Shown piece by piece: positions 1-5,936 of a stretch of DNA of 6,609 nucleotides. The translations under genes were made by a program, and so were the position numbers. Origin of the DNA: SAR202 cluster bacterium (GTDB taxonomy: Bacteria > Chloroflexota > Dehalococcoidia > Lucifugimonadales > UBA3495); the NCBI GenBank assembly GCA_009392095.1, contig VFHF01000284.1:1-6609 (forward strand), given 5' to 3'. The notes under the pieces are model-generated. The model made no database searches. It saw only the letters and a program-made list of their open reading frames with translations, and had not been told where the DNA came from. How positions within the stretch are numbered: the stretch's first letter is position 1; each line of letters begins with the position of its first letter.

Positions 1-2
1 AT

Positions 3-650
3 CTACTCGGTCTCCTTAACAGGAGTGGGTGCTGTCTCACTGTCTTCTACGAATGACGAGTCCACCGGTGGCTCTTGTTCAAGCAGGTCCGAAGGCACAG
101 GCCGGTCGATCCTCATGCCCGCCTTCTCTTTTTGATGCCACTGCCAGCCCTCCCGGCCTACCTCCTGCCAACGGAGAGGGTGGCCACCTCTGGGGTCGTA
201 GCCGCTGTCCTCAAGCTGCGGCCGGAAGTAGGTGCTGGGGCGTTTCTCGGCCTGGCGCAGATGGTCGATATCGATGACCATATTCTTCCTGGAATACTGG
301 CCTTGCTCGAACCCGCTGCCCATATATAGCGCGTCATACGGGCAGGCCTCGACGCACAGTCCGCAGAACATGCACCGGTTTATGGCGATGTCGAAAACTT
401 CCAACTTGTATTTGTCGCCCTCGGCCGGAGCGGTCTCGCTGGGGGTGGTCACTATCTCGATTATCCCTAGCGGACAGTACTTAGCGCAGGAGGCGCAGCC
501 GGTGCATCGCTCTTCGTACCAGACAAATTCTTCGCCGCGGAACCGAGGGTGTTGTTTGACGCGCTCTTCAGGGTATTGGACAGTAAACGGCCTCTTGGTC
601 AGATTCTTCATCGTGACCATCAGACCTTTGACCAAATTTATTCCGTACAT
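3..650 (-). CDS. nuoI: NADH-quinone oxidoreductase subunit I (NuoI), two-[4Fe-4S] ferredoxin-like subunit
   Basis: This 215-residue protein is the TYKY/NuoI subunit of complex I. It carries the last two relay clusters (N6a and N6b) that pass electrons towards cluster N2 in NuoB, on the cytoplasmic peripheral arm close to the membrane. Two classical 4Fe-4S binding motifs are visible: C49-x2-C52-x2-C55-x3-C59-P and C93-x2-C96-x2-C99-x3-C103-P. The N-terminal stretch (residues 1-20) looks like the amphipathic region that contacts the membrane arm. After about residue 150 there is a hydrophilic C-terminal tail rich in Pro, Glu and Asp, which is longer than in minimal NuoI proteins and probably not conserved. 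The ATG at 648-650 is preceded by GGAGG (660-664 on this strand) at 9 nt spacing, inside the end of nuoH, whose stop lies 1 nt away. The stop codon is within the window, so the gene is complete. It belongs to the nuo operon. Confidence 0.97.
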   Translation of the reverse strand: MYGINLVKGLMVTMKNLTKRPFTVQYPEERVKQHPRFRGEEFVWYEERCTGCASCAKYCPLGIIEIVTTPSETAPAEGDKYKLEVFDIAINRCMFCGLCVEACPYDALYMGSGFEQGQYSRKNMVIDIDHLRQAEKRPSTYFRPQLEDSGYDPRGGHPLRWQEVGREGWQWHQKEKAGMRIDRPVPSDLLEQEPPVDSSFVEDSETAPTPVKETE

Positions 651-651
651 A

Positions 652-1863
652 TCAGTCGGCCTCCACGGGGGAGAGGGTGGATCCCGTAACTGGCCCTGCC
701 GGGCGTACTTTCTCTTTGATCAATGTGCCGAAGATCAGTAGACAGCCAAAGGCTACCCCAAAGTTGACCCCGGCCATGATCCATAGGTCGGTCGTATCCA
801 GGGCGCCGGAGCCGTCGCGGAGGAAATAGACCTCCAACGCGGTGGCAAACAGGTTGATGATGCTGAGGGGCAGCAGGAACTTCCAGGCAAAGGCCAGCAA
901 TTGGTCGATGCGCAGGCGAGGGAATGTGGCCCGGACCCAACTGAAGATGAATGCCAAGACGCCGATCTTCATCAGAAACCAGGCCCAACCTAGGTAGTTG
1001 GATGCGGGGCCTGACCAGCCGCTGAGGAACAGGGTGACCATCACCGCCGAAGAGGTCAGGACGGCGCCGAACTCGGCGGCCTGAATCAGGGCGAATTTCA
1101 CCCCGCTGTACTCGATGTGATACCCGGCGATGATCTCCGACTCGGCCTCAGCCAAGTCGAATGGCGTCCGATTCAGCTCCGCAGATGTGCCGGCGAAGAA
1201 GACGAAGAATGCCAGCGGTTGGACCAAAAGGAATGGGACGGTCTGGGCGGAGACCACGTCGTCCAAGGACATGGATCCGGCCACCAGCACCACGCCCAAC
1301 AAGGACATGACCACCGGGACTTCGTAGCTGATAAGGATGGCCACGCCCCGGGACGCACCCCACATAGCGTACCGGTTATCGGAAGACCATCCAGCCATAA
1401 AAATAGCGATGGACGTAATCGATGTGACTGCAAGGATGTACAGGACGCCCACGTTCAGATTGGCCAGGGCCGTGTCTTTGGCGAAGGGCACCACGGCCAT
1501 CGTCAGCACCACCGGGGCCAACATGGCCACGGGCACGATGGCGAATACGATTCGGTCCGCACCCCTGGGTGTCAGGTCCTCTTTAAATAACAACTTGACC
1601 AGGTCGGCCAAGGGTTGCAGTGAACCGAATGGCCCCCAGCGGTTGGGACCGATACGGTTGTGGAACCGGCCGATCAGCCGGCGCTCCACCCAGGAAAACA
1701 GACCAGCACCCAAGAGCACGCCATTAACCAGCAACATCATTATGGCCAGACCGGCTACCACGTAAGACAAGCCGCAAGGCAAAACGTTGCCCACGCCTTC
1801 GTAAATCACCCGGTACAGAAGGGTATCGTGCAAGATGTTGTCGGGGCCCAGAACGCAGTTCAT
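652..1863 (-). CDS. nuoH: NADH-quinone oxidoreductase subunit H (NuoH), membrane subunit of the quinone chamber
   Basis: A 403-residue polytopic membrane protein, the ND1/NuoH subunit that anchors the peripheral arm and forms much of the quinone-access chamber. Family signatures are clear: WVERRLIGRFHNRIGPNR at about 58-75, followed by GPFGSLQPLADLVKLLFKED; GWSSDNRYAMWGASRG at about 158-173; and ELNRTPFDLAEAESEIIAGY at about 229-248, the acidic loop that faces the quinone site. About eight hydrophobic segments are spread from residue 33 to 385, as usual for the family. The first 30 or so residues precede the first membrane helix and make the protein slightly longer than average; they are less conserved in style. 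The start codon overlaps the nuoD stop (ATGA, 1860-1863), which implies translational coupling. The order D-H without E, F and G in between is discussed under findings. Confidence 0.97.
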   Translation of the reverse strand: MNCVLGPDNILHDTLLYRVIYEGVGNVLPCGLSYVVAGLAIMMLLVNGVLLGAGLFSWVERRLIGRFHNRIGPNRWGPFGSLQPLADLVKLLFKEDLTPRGADRIVFAIVPVAMLAPVVLTMAVVPFAKDTALANLNVGVLYILAVTSITSIAIFMAGWSSDNRYAMWGASRGVAILISYEVPVVMSLLGVVLVAGSMSLDDVVSAQTVPFLLVQPLAFFVFFAGTSAELNRTPFDLAEAESEIIAGYHIEYSGVKFALIQAAEFGAVLTSSAVMVTLFLSGWSGPASNYLGWAWFLMKIGVLAFIFSWVRATFPRLRIDQLLAFAWKFLLPLSIINLFATALEVYFLRDGSGALDTTDLWIMAGVNFGVAFGCLLIFGTLIKEKVRPAGPVTGSTLSPVEAD

Positions 1864-2966
1864 CGGTCCACTTCACCCAGGTTTATGTCCAGGCTGCCCA
1901 ACGTCACGATCATGTCGGCCAATTTCCAGCCAACCAGGAGGTGCTCGATCGTTGTCAGGTTCATCAAAGAAGGCGACCGCACCTTGCAGCGGTAGGGACT
2001 GATTCCGCCGTCCGATACCAGATAGAAAGCCAGCTCGCCCTTGGATGCCTCCACCCGCCCGTAGGCCTCAGCGCCCGGTTCGGGCCGCAACACCAACGGC
2101 ACATCGGCGCGAATCGGGCCAGGCTCGATCTGCTGAATGCATTGCCGGACCATGCGGATGCTCTGGTGTATCTCCTGGATTCTCACCCAGAACCGGTCGT
2201 AATTGTCACCGCCGGTGGCGGTTGGGATGTCGAATTCCATGCGGTCGTAGGCGTCGTAGGGGGCCATCTTGCGCCAGTCCCAATCGGACCCGCTGGCCCG
2301 GAGCGATGGGCCACTGACCGAGTTGTTGATGGCTAGTTCCAAAGGCAGCAGGCTGACTCCTCGAGTGCGGACCATGACGATCTCGTTCTCCAAGATCAGT
2401 TGCTCGAGCTCTTTGTATTCGATGTCGAAGTCCTTCAGGAACTGGTCCAAGGCCGGCCAGAAATCGTCCGGGGCGTCGAAGAACACGCCGCCGGGGCGCA
2501 TGTAACTCACGGTGATCCTCGCTCCGCAGAGCATCTCAAACAGGTCCAAGATCCGTTCCCTCAAACGGAAGGCATACATCAAGGGCGTTCCCAGTGTTCC
2601 CAGGTCCTGGAGGAAGAAACCGATGCCCATCAGGTGGCTGGCCACCCGTTGCAGTTCGGCGGTCAGGGTTCTCAGGTATTTGGCCCGCTGGGGAACTTCG
2701 ACCCCAATCAGGTCTTCCACCGCTAGGCAGTATGCCTGGTTATTGATCATGGACGAAACATAGTCCAAACGGTCGGTCAAGGTGACTATCTGGGTGTAAT
2801 TGCGCTCTTCGGCGAGCTTCTCGGTGCCACGGTGGAGGTAGCCAAAGATCGGCTCAACTTCCAAGATATCCTCGCCGTCAAAGGTAACGCGCAGCCTAAA
2901 CACCCCGTGTGTGCTGGGGTGCTGAGGCCCGATATTGACCGTCATCGGCTCGGTTTGGATCGGCAT
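1860..2966 (-). CDS. nuoD: NADH-quinone oxidoreductase subunit D (NuoD, 49-kDa subunit)
   Basis: A 368-residue stand-alone NuoD, the 49-kDa subunit related to the large subunit of [NiFe] hydrogenases, which together with NuoB and NuoH forms the quinone-reduction site. It opens with NIGPQHPSTHGVFRL (residues 11-25), whose histidines line the quinone pocket. GYLHRGTEKLAEERNY follows at 42-57, LDYVSSM at 67-73 and ELQRVASHLM at 104-113. The SGPSLRASGSDWDWRK block lies in the second half, and the C-terminus is the typical GEVDR ending. The four hydrogenase Ni-Fe cysteines are absent, as in all NuoD proteins. Two in-frame ATGs exist (codons 1 and 8). Neither has a convincing purine-rich ribosome binding site, because the upstream 52-nt gap is occupied by a heptamer repeat array. 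NuoC is a separate gene here, not fused to NuoD as in some proteobacteria. Confidence 0.97.
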   Translation of the reverse strand: MPIQTEPMTVNIGPQHPSTHGVFRLRVTFDGEDILEVEPIFGYLHRGTEKLAEERNYTQIVTLTDRLDYVSSMINNQAYCLAVEDLIGVEVPQRAKYLRTLTAELQRVASHLMGIGFFLQDLGTLGTPLMYAFRLRERILDLFEMLCGARITVSYMRPGGVFFDAPDDFWPALDQFLKDFDIEYKELEQLILENEIVMVRTRGVSLLPLELAINNSVSGPSLRASGSDWDWRKMAPYDAYDRMEFDIPTATGGDNYDRFWVRIQEIHQSIRMVRQCIQQIEPGPIRADVPLVLRPEPGAEAYGRVEASKGELAFYLVSDGGISPYRCKVRSPSLMNLTTIEHLLVGWKLADMIVTLGSLDINLGEVDR

Positions 2967-2967
2967 A

Positions 2968-3019
2968 AGAGAGCAGTCAGGTTTCAGCTTTCAGCGATTA
3001 GCGCCTGATAGCTTATGGC
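2968..3019. repeat. Degenerate heptamer tandem repeat array between nuoC and nuoD
   Basis: Read on the plus strand, the intergenic gap divides into 7-nt units that nearly all end in GC or GG. They are AGAGAGC (2968), AGTCAGG (2975), TTTCAGC (2982), TTTCAGC (2989) and GATTAGC (2996), then a 3-nt GCC interruption, then TGATAGC (3006) and TTATGGC (3013). On the coding strand the core unit is GCTGAAA. The array fills the whole gap and enters the nuoC stop codon by one base. Short heptamer tandem repeats of this style are known from several bacterial phyla as non-coding intergenic arrays of unknown function. Membership in such a family is inferred from the pattern only. Confidence 0.6.
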
Positions 3020-3462
3020 TACAAATAGTCCTTTCGCAGTGGGTGGCCATCAAAGCCTTCCCACAGCATGATTCTCTTTAGGTTTGGGTGTCCTGCGAAA
3101 CTGATTCCCATAAGGTCCCAGATCTCCCGTTCTTGGAAATCGGCCCCCCGCCACAGGTGATAGACCGAAGGTAATGTCAGTTCGTCGCGGCCGTCCAGGC
3201 GGGTCTTGACTATGGCCGTGTGGTGCTTGTTCATGGAGGTCAAGTGATAGACGACCTCGAAATGGTTGATGTAATCGACGGCCGAGATGGAGTTTAGGAA
3301 GTTGAAATCCAGTCTCGAGTCCGACTTCAGGAAGCCGGCGACGTCGGCGATCTTTGCCGGCTCGACGAAAAGGACGCCATCAACGGATGCAACCACTGAA
3401 TCGGAAACCGCTGCGCCAACCCTTTCTGAGAGTTCCTCGCCGGTCAATTGTTGAACGGCCAT
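3019..3462 (-). CDS. nuoC: NADH-quinone oxidoreductase subunit C (NuoC, 30-kDa subunit)
   Basis: A 147-residue NuoC, the 30-kDa peripheral-arm subunit that packs against NuoD and NuoB and has no cofactor of its own. The diagnostic C-terminal signature is intact: EREIWDLMGISFAGHPNLKR (111-130), then the W-EGFDGHPLRKDYL ending. The central region (about 50-100) has the alternating hydrophobic pattern of the family's beta-sheet domain, including the LNSISAVDY segment. The protein is short but within the range of unfused NuoC proteins. Its ATG directly abuts the nuoB stop (TAG-ATG). A GGAGAG ribosome binding site lies inside the end of nuoB, partly buried in the hairpin annotated at 3466-3488. 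The stop codon lies at the edge of the heptamer repeat array. Confidence 0.96.
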   Translation of the reverse strand: MAVQQLTGEELSERVGAAVSDSVVASVDGVLFVEPAKIADVAGFLKSDSRLDFNFLNSISAVDYINHFEVVYHLTSMNKHHTAIVKTRLDGRDELTLPSVYHLWRGADFQEREIWDLMGISFAGHPNLKRIMLWEGFDGHPLRKDYL

Positions 3463-4116
3463 CTAGGGGCTCTCCGGTTTAGAGCCCCGCCCGAAGGGGT
3501 TCAACCTGGGGCCGTTGGGCAGGTTGTGGTACCTCTTTATCTTCTCGTGTAGCTCCATGATGCCGTAGAGCAATGCATCGGGACGGGGCGGGCAACCGGG
3601 CACGTAAACATCGACTGGAATGATATGGTCCACGCCGGGAACCACGCTGTAAGAACCGTAGTAAGGGCCGCCGCTGGTGGCGCAGACGCCCATAGAAATC
3701 ACCCACTTGGGCTCGGCCATCTGGTCGTAGATGCGTTTGATCGCCGGGGACATCTTCCAGGTCACCGTCCCAGCCACGATCATCAGGTCGGCCTGGCGGG
3801 GTGAGGCGCGGAAGGCTTCCATGCCAAACCGGGCGATATCGAAACGGCCCATGGCGCTGGCAATCATCTCGAAGGCGCAGCAGGCCAGGCCGAAAGTCAC
3901 CGGCCAGAGGGCCGACTTTCTACCCCAATTGACCAAGGCATCCACCGAAGTAATCATCAGGTTGTTCTTGAGGTCGTCGGGGACTTCGATGGTGGGCTCG
4001 GCCAGGGGTTCGATGGACGCGTCTTTCAGGTCCTGGACCATTGATCCTTCATGCCGATCTAGGTCCCAAGTCCGTGACTCTAGGGGGCCGTCCCCTTGCC
4101 CAATCTCCAATGACAT
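3463..4116 (-). CDS. nuoB: NADH-quinone oxidoreductase subunit B (NuoB, PSST), carries Fe-S cluster N2
   Basis: A 217-residue NuoB/PSST subunit, which binds the terminal [4Fe-4S] cluster N2 that reduces the quinone. The ligands are visible as the tandem C79-C80 in FGLACCAFEM, C145 in SMGVCATSGGPYYGSY and C175 in YVPGCPPRPDALLYG. The core fold runs from about residue 50 (LMITSVDALVNWGRKSALWP) to about 200. The N-terminal 45 or so residues are a hydrophilic, acidic extension that most NuoB proteins lack or have in shorter form. An internal ATG at codon 26 (4039-4041) is preceded by AAGGA at close spacing and is a plausible alternative start that would remove half of the extension. The annotated ATG lies 9 nt after the nuoA stop and has only a weak ribosome binding site. 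The hydrophilic C-terminal tail ends in the nuoB-nuoC hairpin. Confidence 0.97.
   Translation of the reverse strand: MSLEIGQGDGPLESRTWDLDRHEGSMVQDLKDASIEPLAEPTIEVPDDLKNNLMITSVDALVNWGRKSALWPVTFGLACCAFEMIASAMGRFDIARFGMEAFRASPRQADLMIVAGTVTWKMSPAIKRIYDQMAEPKWVISMGVCATSGGPYYGSYSVVPGVDHIIPVDVYVPGCPPRPDALLYGIMELHEKIKRYHNLPNGPRLNPFGRGSKPESP
3466..3488 (-). promoter_or_regulatory. Hairpin at the nuoB-nuoC junction overlapping the nuoC ribosome binding site
   Basis: A perfect inverted repeat, GGGGCTCT (3466-3473) and AGAGCCCC (3481-3488), with a 7-nt loop. In the mRNA it lies over the last codons of nuoB and ends 3 nt before the nuoC ATG. The likely nuoC ribosome binding site GGAGAG is split between loop and stem, so the hairpin could hide it until ribosomes finishing nuoB open it. 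There is no following U-run, so it is not a typical terminator. The structure is directly seen; the coupling role is inferred. Confidence 0.5.
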
Positions 4117-4125
4117 CGGCGTCGC

Positions 4126-4509
4126 CTAACTCCACTCCAGGTCATTCTTGCGCCAGGCGTATGCCAGGCCAACGACAAGGATGCCTACGAATACGGCCAT
4201 CTCAATCAACGCGAACAGTTCAAGTTGCTGGAACTTGGCCGCCCAAGGGTAAAGGAACACCACTTCAACGTCGAAGATGACGAAGAGGATGGCGAACATG
4301 TAATAGCGGAAGTTGAATAGCTCCCATCGTCCGCCGATGGGCTCGACGCCACACTCGTAGGTATCCGACTTGATCTCTGTAGGGTTGTTGGGACGGAGGC
4401 CGATGCGGCCCGCCATCGAAGACATCATCAGCATGCTGATGGGAACTCCGATGGCCACCGCCGTGAAGATGGCGATGAGACCGTATTGCCGGAAATAATC
4501 GTCTAACAT
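4126..4509 (-). CDS. nuoA: NADH-quinone oxidoreductase subunit A (NuoA), small membrane subunit
   Basis: A 127-residue membrane protein of the ND3/NuoA family with three hydrophobic segments (about 9-32, 68-88 and 98-118). The loop after the first helix carries the family motif YECGVEP (51-57), including the conserved cysteine C53. The second helix has FDVEVVFLYPWA (79-90) with acidic residues D80 and E82, matching the conserved acidic pair of NuoA that lies near the start of the proton-translocation path. Its length is normal. It is the first gene of the operon: an extended -10 promoter sits about 60 nt upstream and the opposite side is a divergently transcribed CoA-transferase gene. The ribosome binding site before the ATG (4507-4509) is weak, with only an AGG at about 13 nt. 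Confidence 0.96.
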   Translation of the reverse strand: MLDDYFRQYGLIAIFTAVAIGVPISMLMMSSMAGRIGLRPNNPTEIKSDTYECGVEPIGGRWELFNFRYYMFAILFVIFDVEVVFLYPWAAKFQQLELFALIEMAVFVGILVVGLAYAWRKNDLEWS

Positions 4510-4568
4510 AGCTGTTGTTTAACCTGGGCGTATCGAGGCCGCCAGTGATGGCCCCAGAATCGTCCCAG

Positions 4569-4577
4569 ATTATAGCA
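4569..4577 (-). promoter_or_regulatory. Extended -10 promoter element for the nuo operon
   Basis: On the minus strand this reads TGC-TATAAT, an exact match to the bacterial extended -10 consensus (TG-n-TATAAT). No good -35 hexamer is found at 16-18 nt; the best candidate at 17 nt, TGTAAC (4592-4597), is poor. This is usual for extended -10 promoters. The predicted transcription start near 4562 gives a leader of about 50 nt before nuoA. The site lies in non-coding divergent sequence, which supports a real promoter. It assumes a housekeeping-sigma consensus applies in this organism. Confidence 0.65.
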
Positions 4578-4655
4578 GAGACCCCAACGCGGTTACAGAC
4601 TAAATCAGGTGGTTCTGAGAGGTGTTGCGGCCGCCTTTTCCGGCTCCAAGCCGAC

Positions 4656-4664
4656 TGGTAGTAT
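4656..4664 (+). promoter_or_regulatory. Possible extended -10 element for the CoA-transferase gene
   Basis: The sequence TGG-TAGTAT has the TG-n extension and four of six matches to TATAAT. A T-rich but poor -35 candidate (TTTTCC, 4636-4641) is 17 nt upstream. Transcription would start near 4671, at the first of two direct repeats and about 50 nt before the TTG start. The match is weak and could be chance. Confidence 0.3.
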
Positions 4665-4670
4665 TAATCA

Positions 4671-4709
4671 ACTTGAAACAGGCCATTCTCAAGACTTGAG
4701 AACAGGCCA
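4671..4709 (+). promoter_or_regulatory. Palindrome within paired direct repeats, candidate operator or leader hairpin of the CoA-transferase gene
   Basis: A perfect 17-bp palindrome lies at 4686-4702: arms TTCTCAAG and CTTGAGAA with a single central A. It is combined with an imperfect direct repeat, ACTTGAAACAGGCCA (4671-4685) and ACTTGAGAACAGGCCA (4694-4709), which differ by one inserted G. The element ends 4 nt before the G-rich ribosome binding site. Such symmetry is typical of a dimeric regulator's operator; as RNA it would be a short, tight stem-loop. No regulator gene is present in the window. Confidence 0.45.
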
Positions 4710-4713
4710 AAAC

Positions 4714-4721
4714 GGGGGAAG
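4714..4721 (+). promoter_or_regulatory. Ribosome binding site supporting a TTG start
   Basis: GGGGGAAG lies 2 nt before the TTG at 4724, with the GGGGA core about 4-5 nt away. It decides the start: the frame is closed by a TGA at 4697-4699, and no ATG or GTG occurs between that stop and the TTG. Confidence 0.6.
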
Positions 4722-4723
4722 AT

Positions 4724-5935
4724 TTGACCACAGCCCAAGGGCCGCTCGCAGGCCTGAAAGTCCTGGACCTGTCCATCATCGTCGCCGGGGGAACCGCCAG
4801 CAGCCTGCTGGCCGACTTCGGGGCCGAGGTGATCAAGGTGGAACGCCCCGGCGCCGGCGACCCGCTGCGCAACTGGGGACCCTTCGCCAACGGGGTCTCG
4901 CTGTGGTGGAAGGTCCACTCCCGCAACAAGAAATCCATCACCTTGAACCTGGCTACGCCCGAAGGCCAAGATATTCTCAAAAAACTGGCGGCCCAGGCAG
5001 ATGTTCTGATTGAGGGGTTCCGGCCCGGCGCAATGGAGCGGTGGGGACTGGGGCCAGACGACCTCCAAGCAGTGAACCCCAAGCTGGTTATGTTGCGTTT
5101 TTCAGGATTCGGACAGACCGGACCCTATAAAGACCGGCCCGGCTTCGGCACCATCGCCGAATGCATGAGCGGCTACATCAGCATGACCGGATTTCCGGAC
5201 ACGGCACCAAATCTGCCGCCGATACCGCTGGCCGACGAGATCGCCGGGCTGTTTGGGGCCATGGCCGGCATGATGGCCCTCTATCATCGGGACGCTTCAG
5301 GCGACCCAAACGCCCAAGGCCAGGTGGTGGATGTGAGCCTTTTCGAGCCCCTGTTCCGGCTCTGCATACCCCACATCACCATGTTCGACATGCTGGGCAT
5401 CAACCGGGAACGGGTGGGCAACGACTTTCCGGACGCCGCTCCCCGCAGCCTATACAAGACGTCCGACGACCGCTGGCTAGGACTTTCGGCCACCTCCCAG
5501 AGCACCTTTGAGAGGCTGGCCCAGGCCATGGGGATGCCCGACCTGATCAGCCGGCCCGAGTTCAAAGACAACGCGGCCCGCCTGGAGAACCGGGACTCCT
5601 TGAACGACGAACTCCAAGGTTGGCTGGGGCAGCGAGACTTGGAGGAGATCATGGACCAACTCATACCCTCTGGGGGAGTGGTGGGTCCGGTCTACGACGC
5701 CCCCCAGATCATGTCCGACCCCCATTATCAGGCCCGCGAGAACATCATCGACATCGACGACCCGGAATTAGGCAAGACCAAGATGCTGGGAATAGTGCCC
5801 AAGTTTAGCGAAACTCCCGGTGCGGTAAACCACGCGGGGCCGAATGTCGGAGAGCACAACCAGCACATCTACGGCTCGTGGCTGGGGTTGGATGAAGGTG
5901 AGTTAGCTGATATGACCGAGCAGGGGACGATTTAA
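4724..5935 (+). CDS. Class III CoA-transferase (CaiB/BaiF, formyl-CoA-transferase-like)
   Basis: A 403-residue cytoplasmic enzyme of the family III CoA-transferases, which move CoA between an acyl-CoA donor and a carboxylic acid through enzyme-bound anhydride/thioester intermediates on an aspartate. The N-terminal block, PLAGLKVLDLSIIVAGG (7-23) then LLADFGAEVIKVERPGAGDPLR (28-49), is the family's CoA-binding Rossmann start. DVLIEGFRPGAMERWGLG (93-110) and LRFSGFGQTGPYKDRPGF (124-141) follow. The catalytic aspartate is D171 in PLADEIAGLFGAMAGMMALYHR, at the same place as D169 of Oxalobacter formyl-CoA transferase. QVVDVSLFE (200-208) and a C-terminal PxYDAPQIMSDPHYQAREN segment complete the fold. 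Length is typical (about 380-430). The substrate cannot be told: family members act on carnitine, oxalate/formate, bile acids, aromatic succinates and others, and the window offers no degradation genes as a clue. The start is TTG with a G-rich ribosome binding site. A broken gene begins 1 nt after its stop. Confidence 0.93.
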   Translation: MTTAQGPLAGLKVLDLSIIVAGGTASSLLADFGAEVIKVERPGAGDPLRNWGPFANGVSLWWKVHSRNKKSITLNLATPEGQDILKKLAAQADVLIEGFRPGAMERWGLGPDDLQAVNPKLVMLRFSGFGQTGPYKDRPGFGTIAECMSGYISMTGFPDTAPNLPPIPLADEIAGLFGAMAGMMALYHRDASGDPNAQGQVVDVSLFEPLFRLCIPHITMFDMLGINRERVGNDFPDAAPRSLYKTSDDRWLGLSATSQSTFERLAQAMGMPDLISRPEFKDNAARLENRDSLNDELQGWLGQRDLEEIMDQLIPSGGVVGPVYDAPQIMSDPHYQARENIIDIDDPELGKTKMLGIVPKFSETPGAVNHAGPNVGEHNQHIYGSWLGLDEGELADMTEQGTI

Positions 5936-5936
5936 A

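Noticed and set aside
232..741. A 169-codon plus-strand open frame across nuoI and the nuoH end
   Set aside because: It is antisense to two strongly recognisable complex I genes and has no family features of its own.
2968..3019. CRISPR array
   Set aside because: The units are 7 nt and contiguous with no spacers, so this is a tandem repeat.
1860..3462. Fused nuoCD gene with a sequencing break
   Set aside because: Both proteins have complete, standard termini, and the gap is repeat-filled non-coding sequence, not a single frameshift.
3466..3488. Rho-independent terminator between nuoB and nuoC
   Set aside because: No U-run follows the stem on the transcript, and the operon plainly continues into nuoC.
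4600..5082. Long minus-strand and alternative plus-strand open frames over the start of the CoA-transferase
   Set aside because: They lie over a clearly homologous coding sequence and read as low-complexity Arg/Pro/Gly-rich shadow translations.
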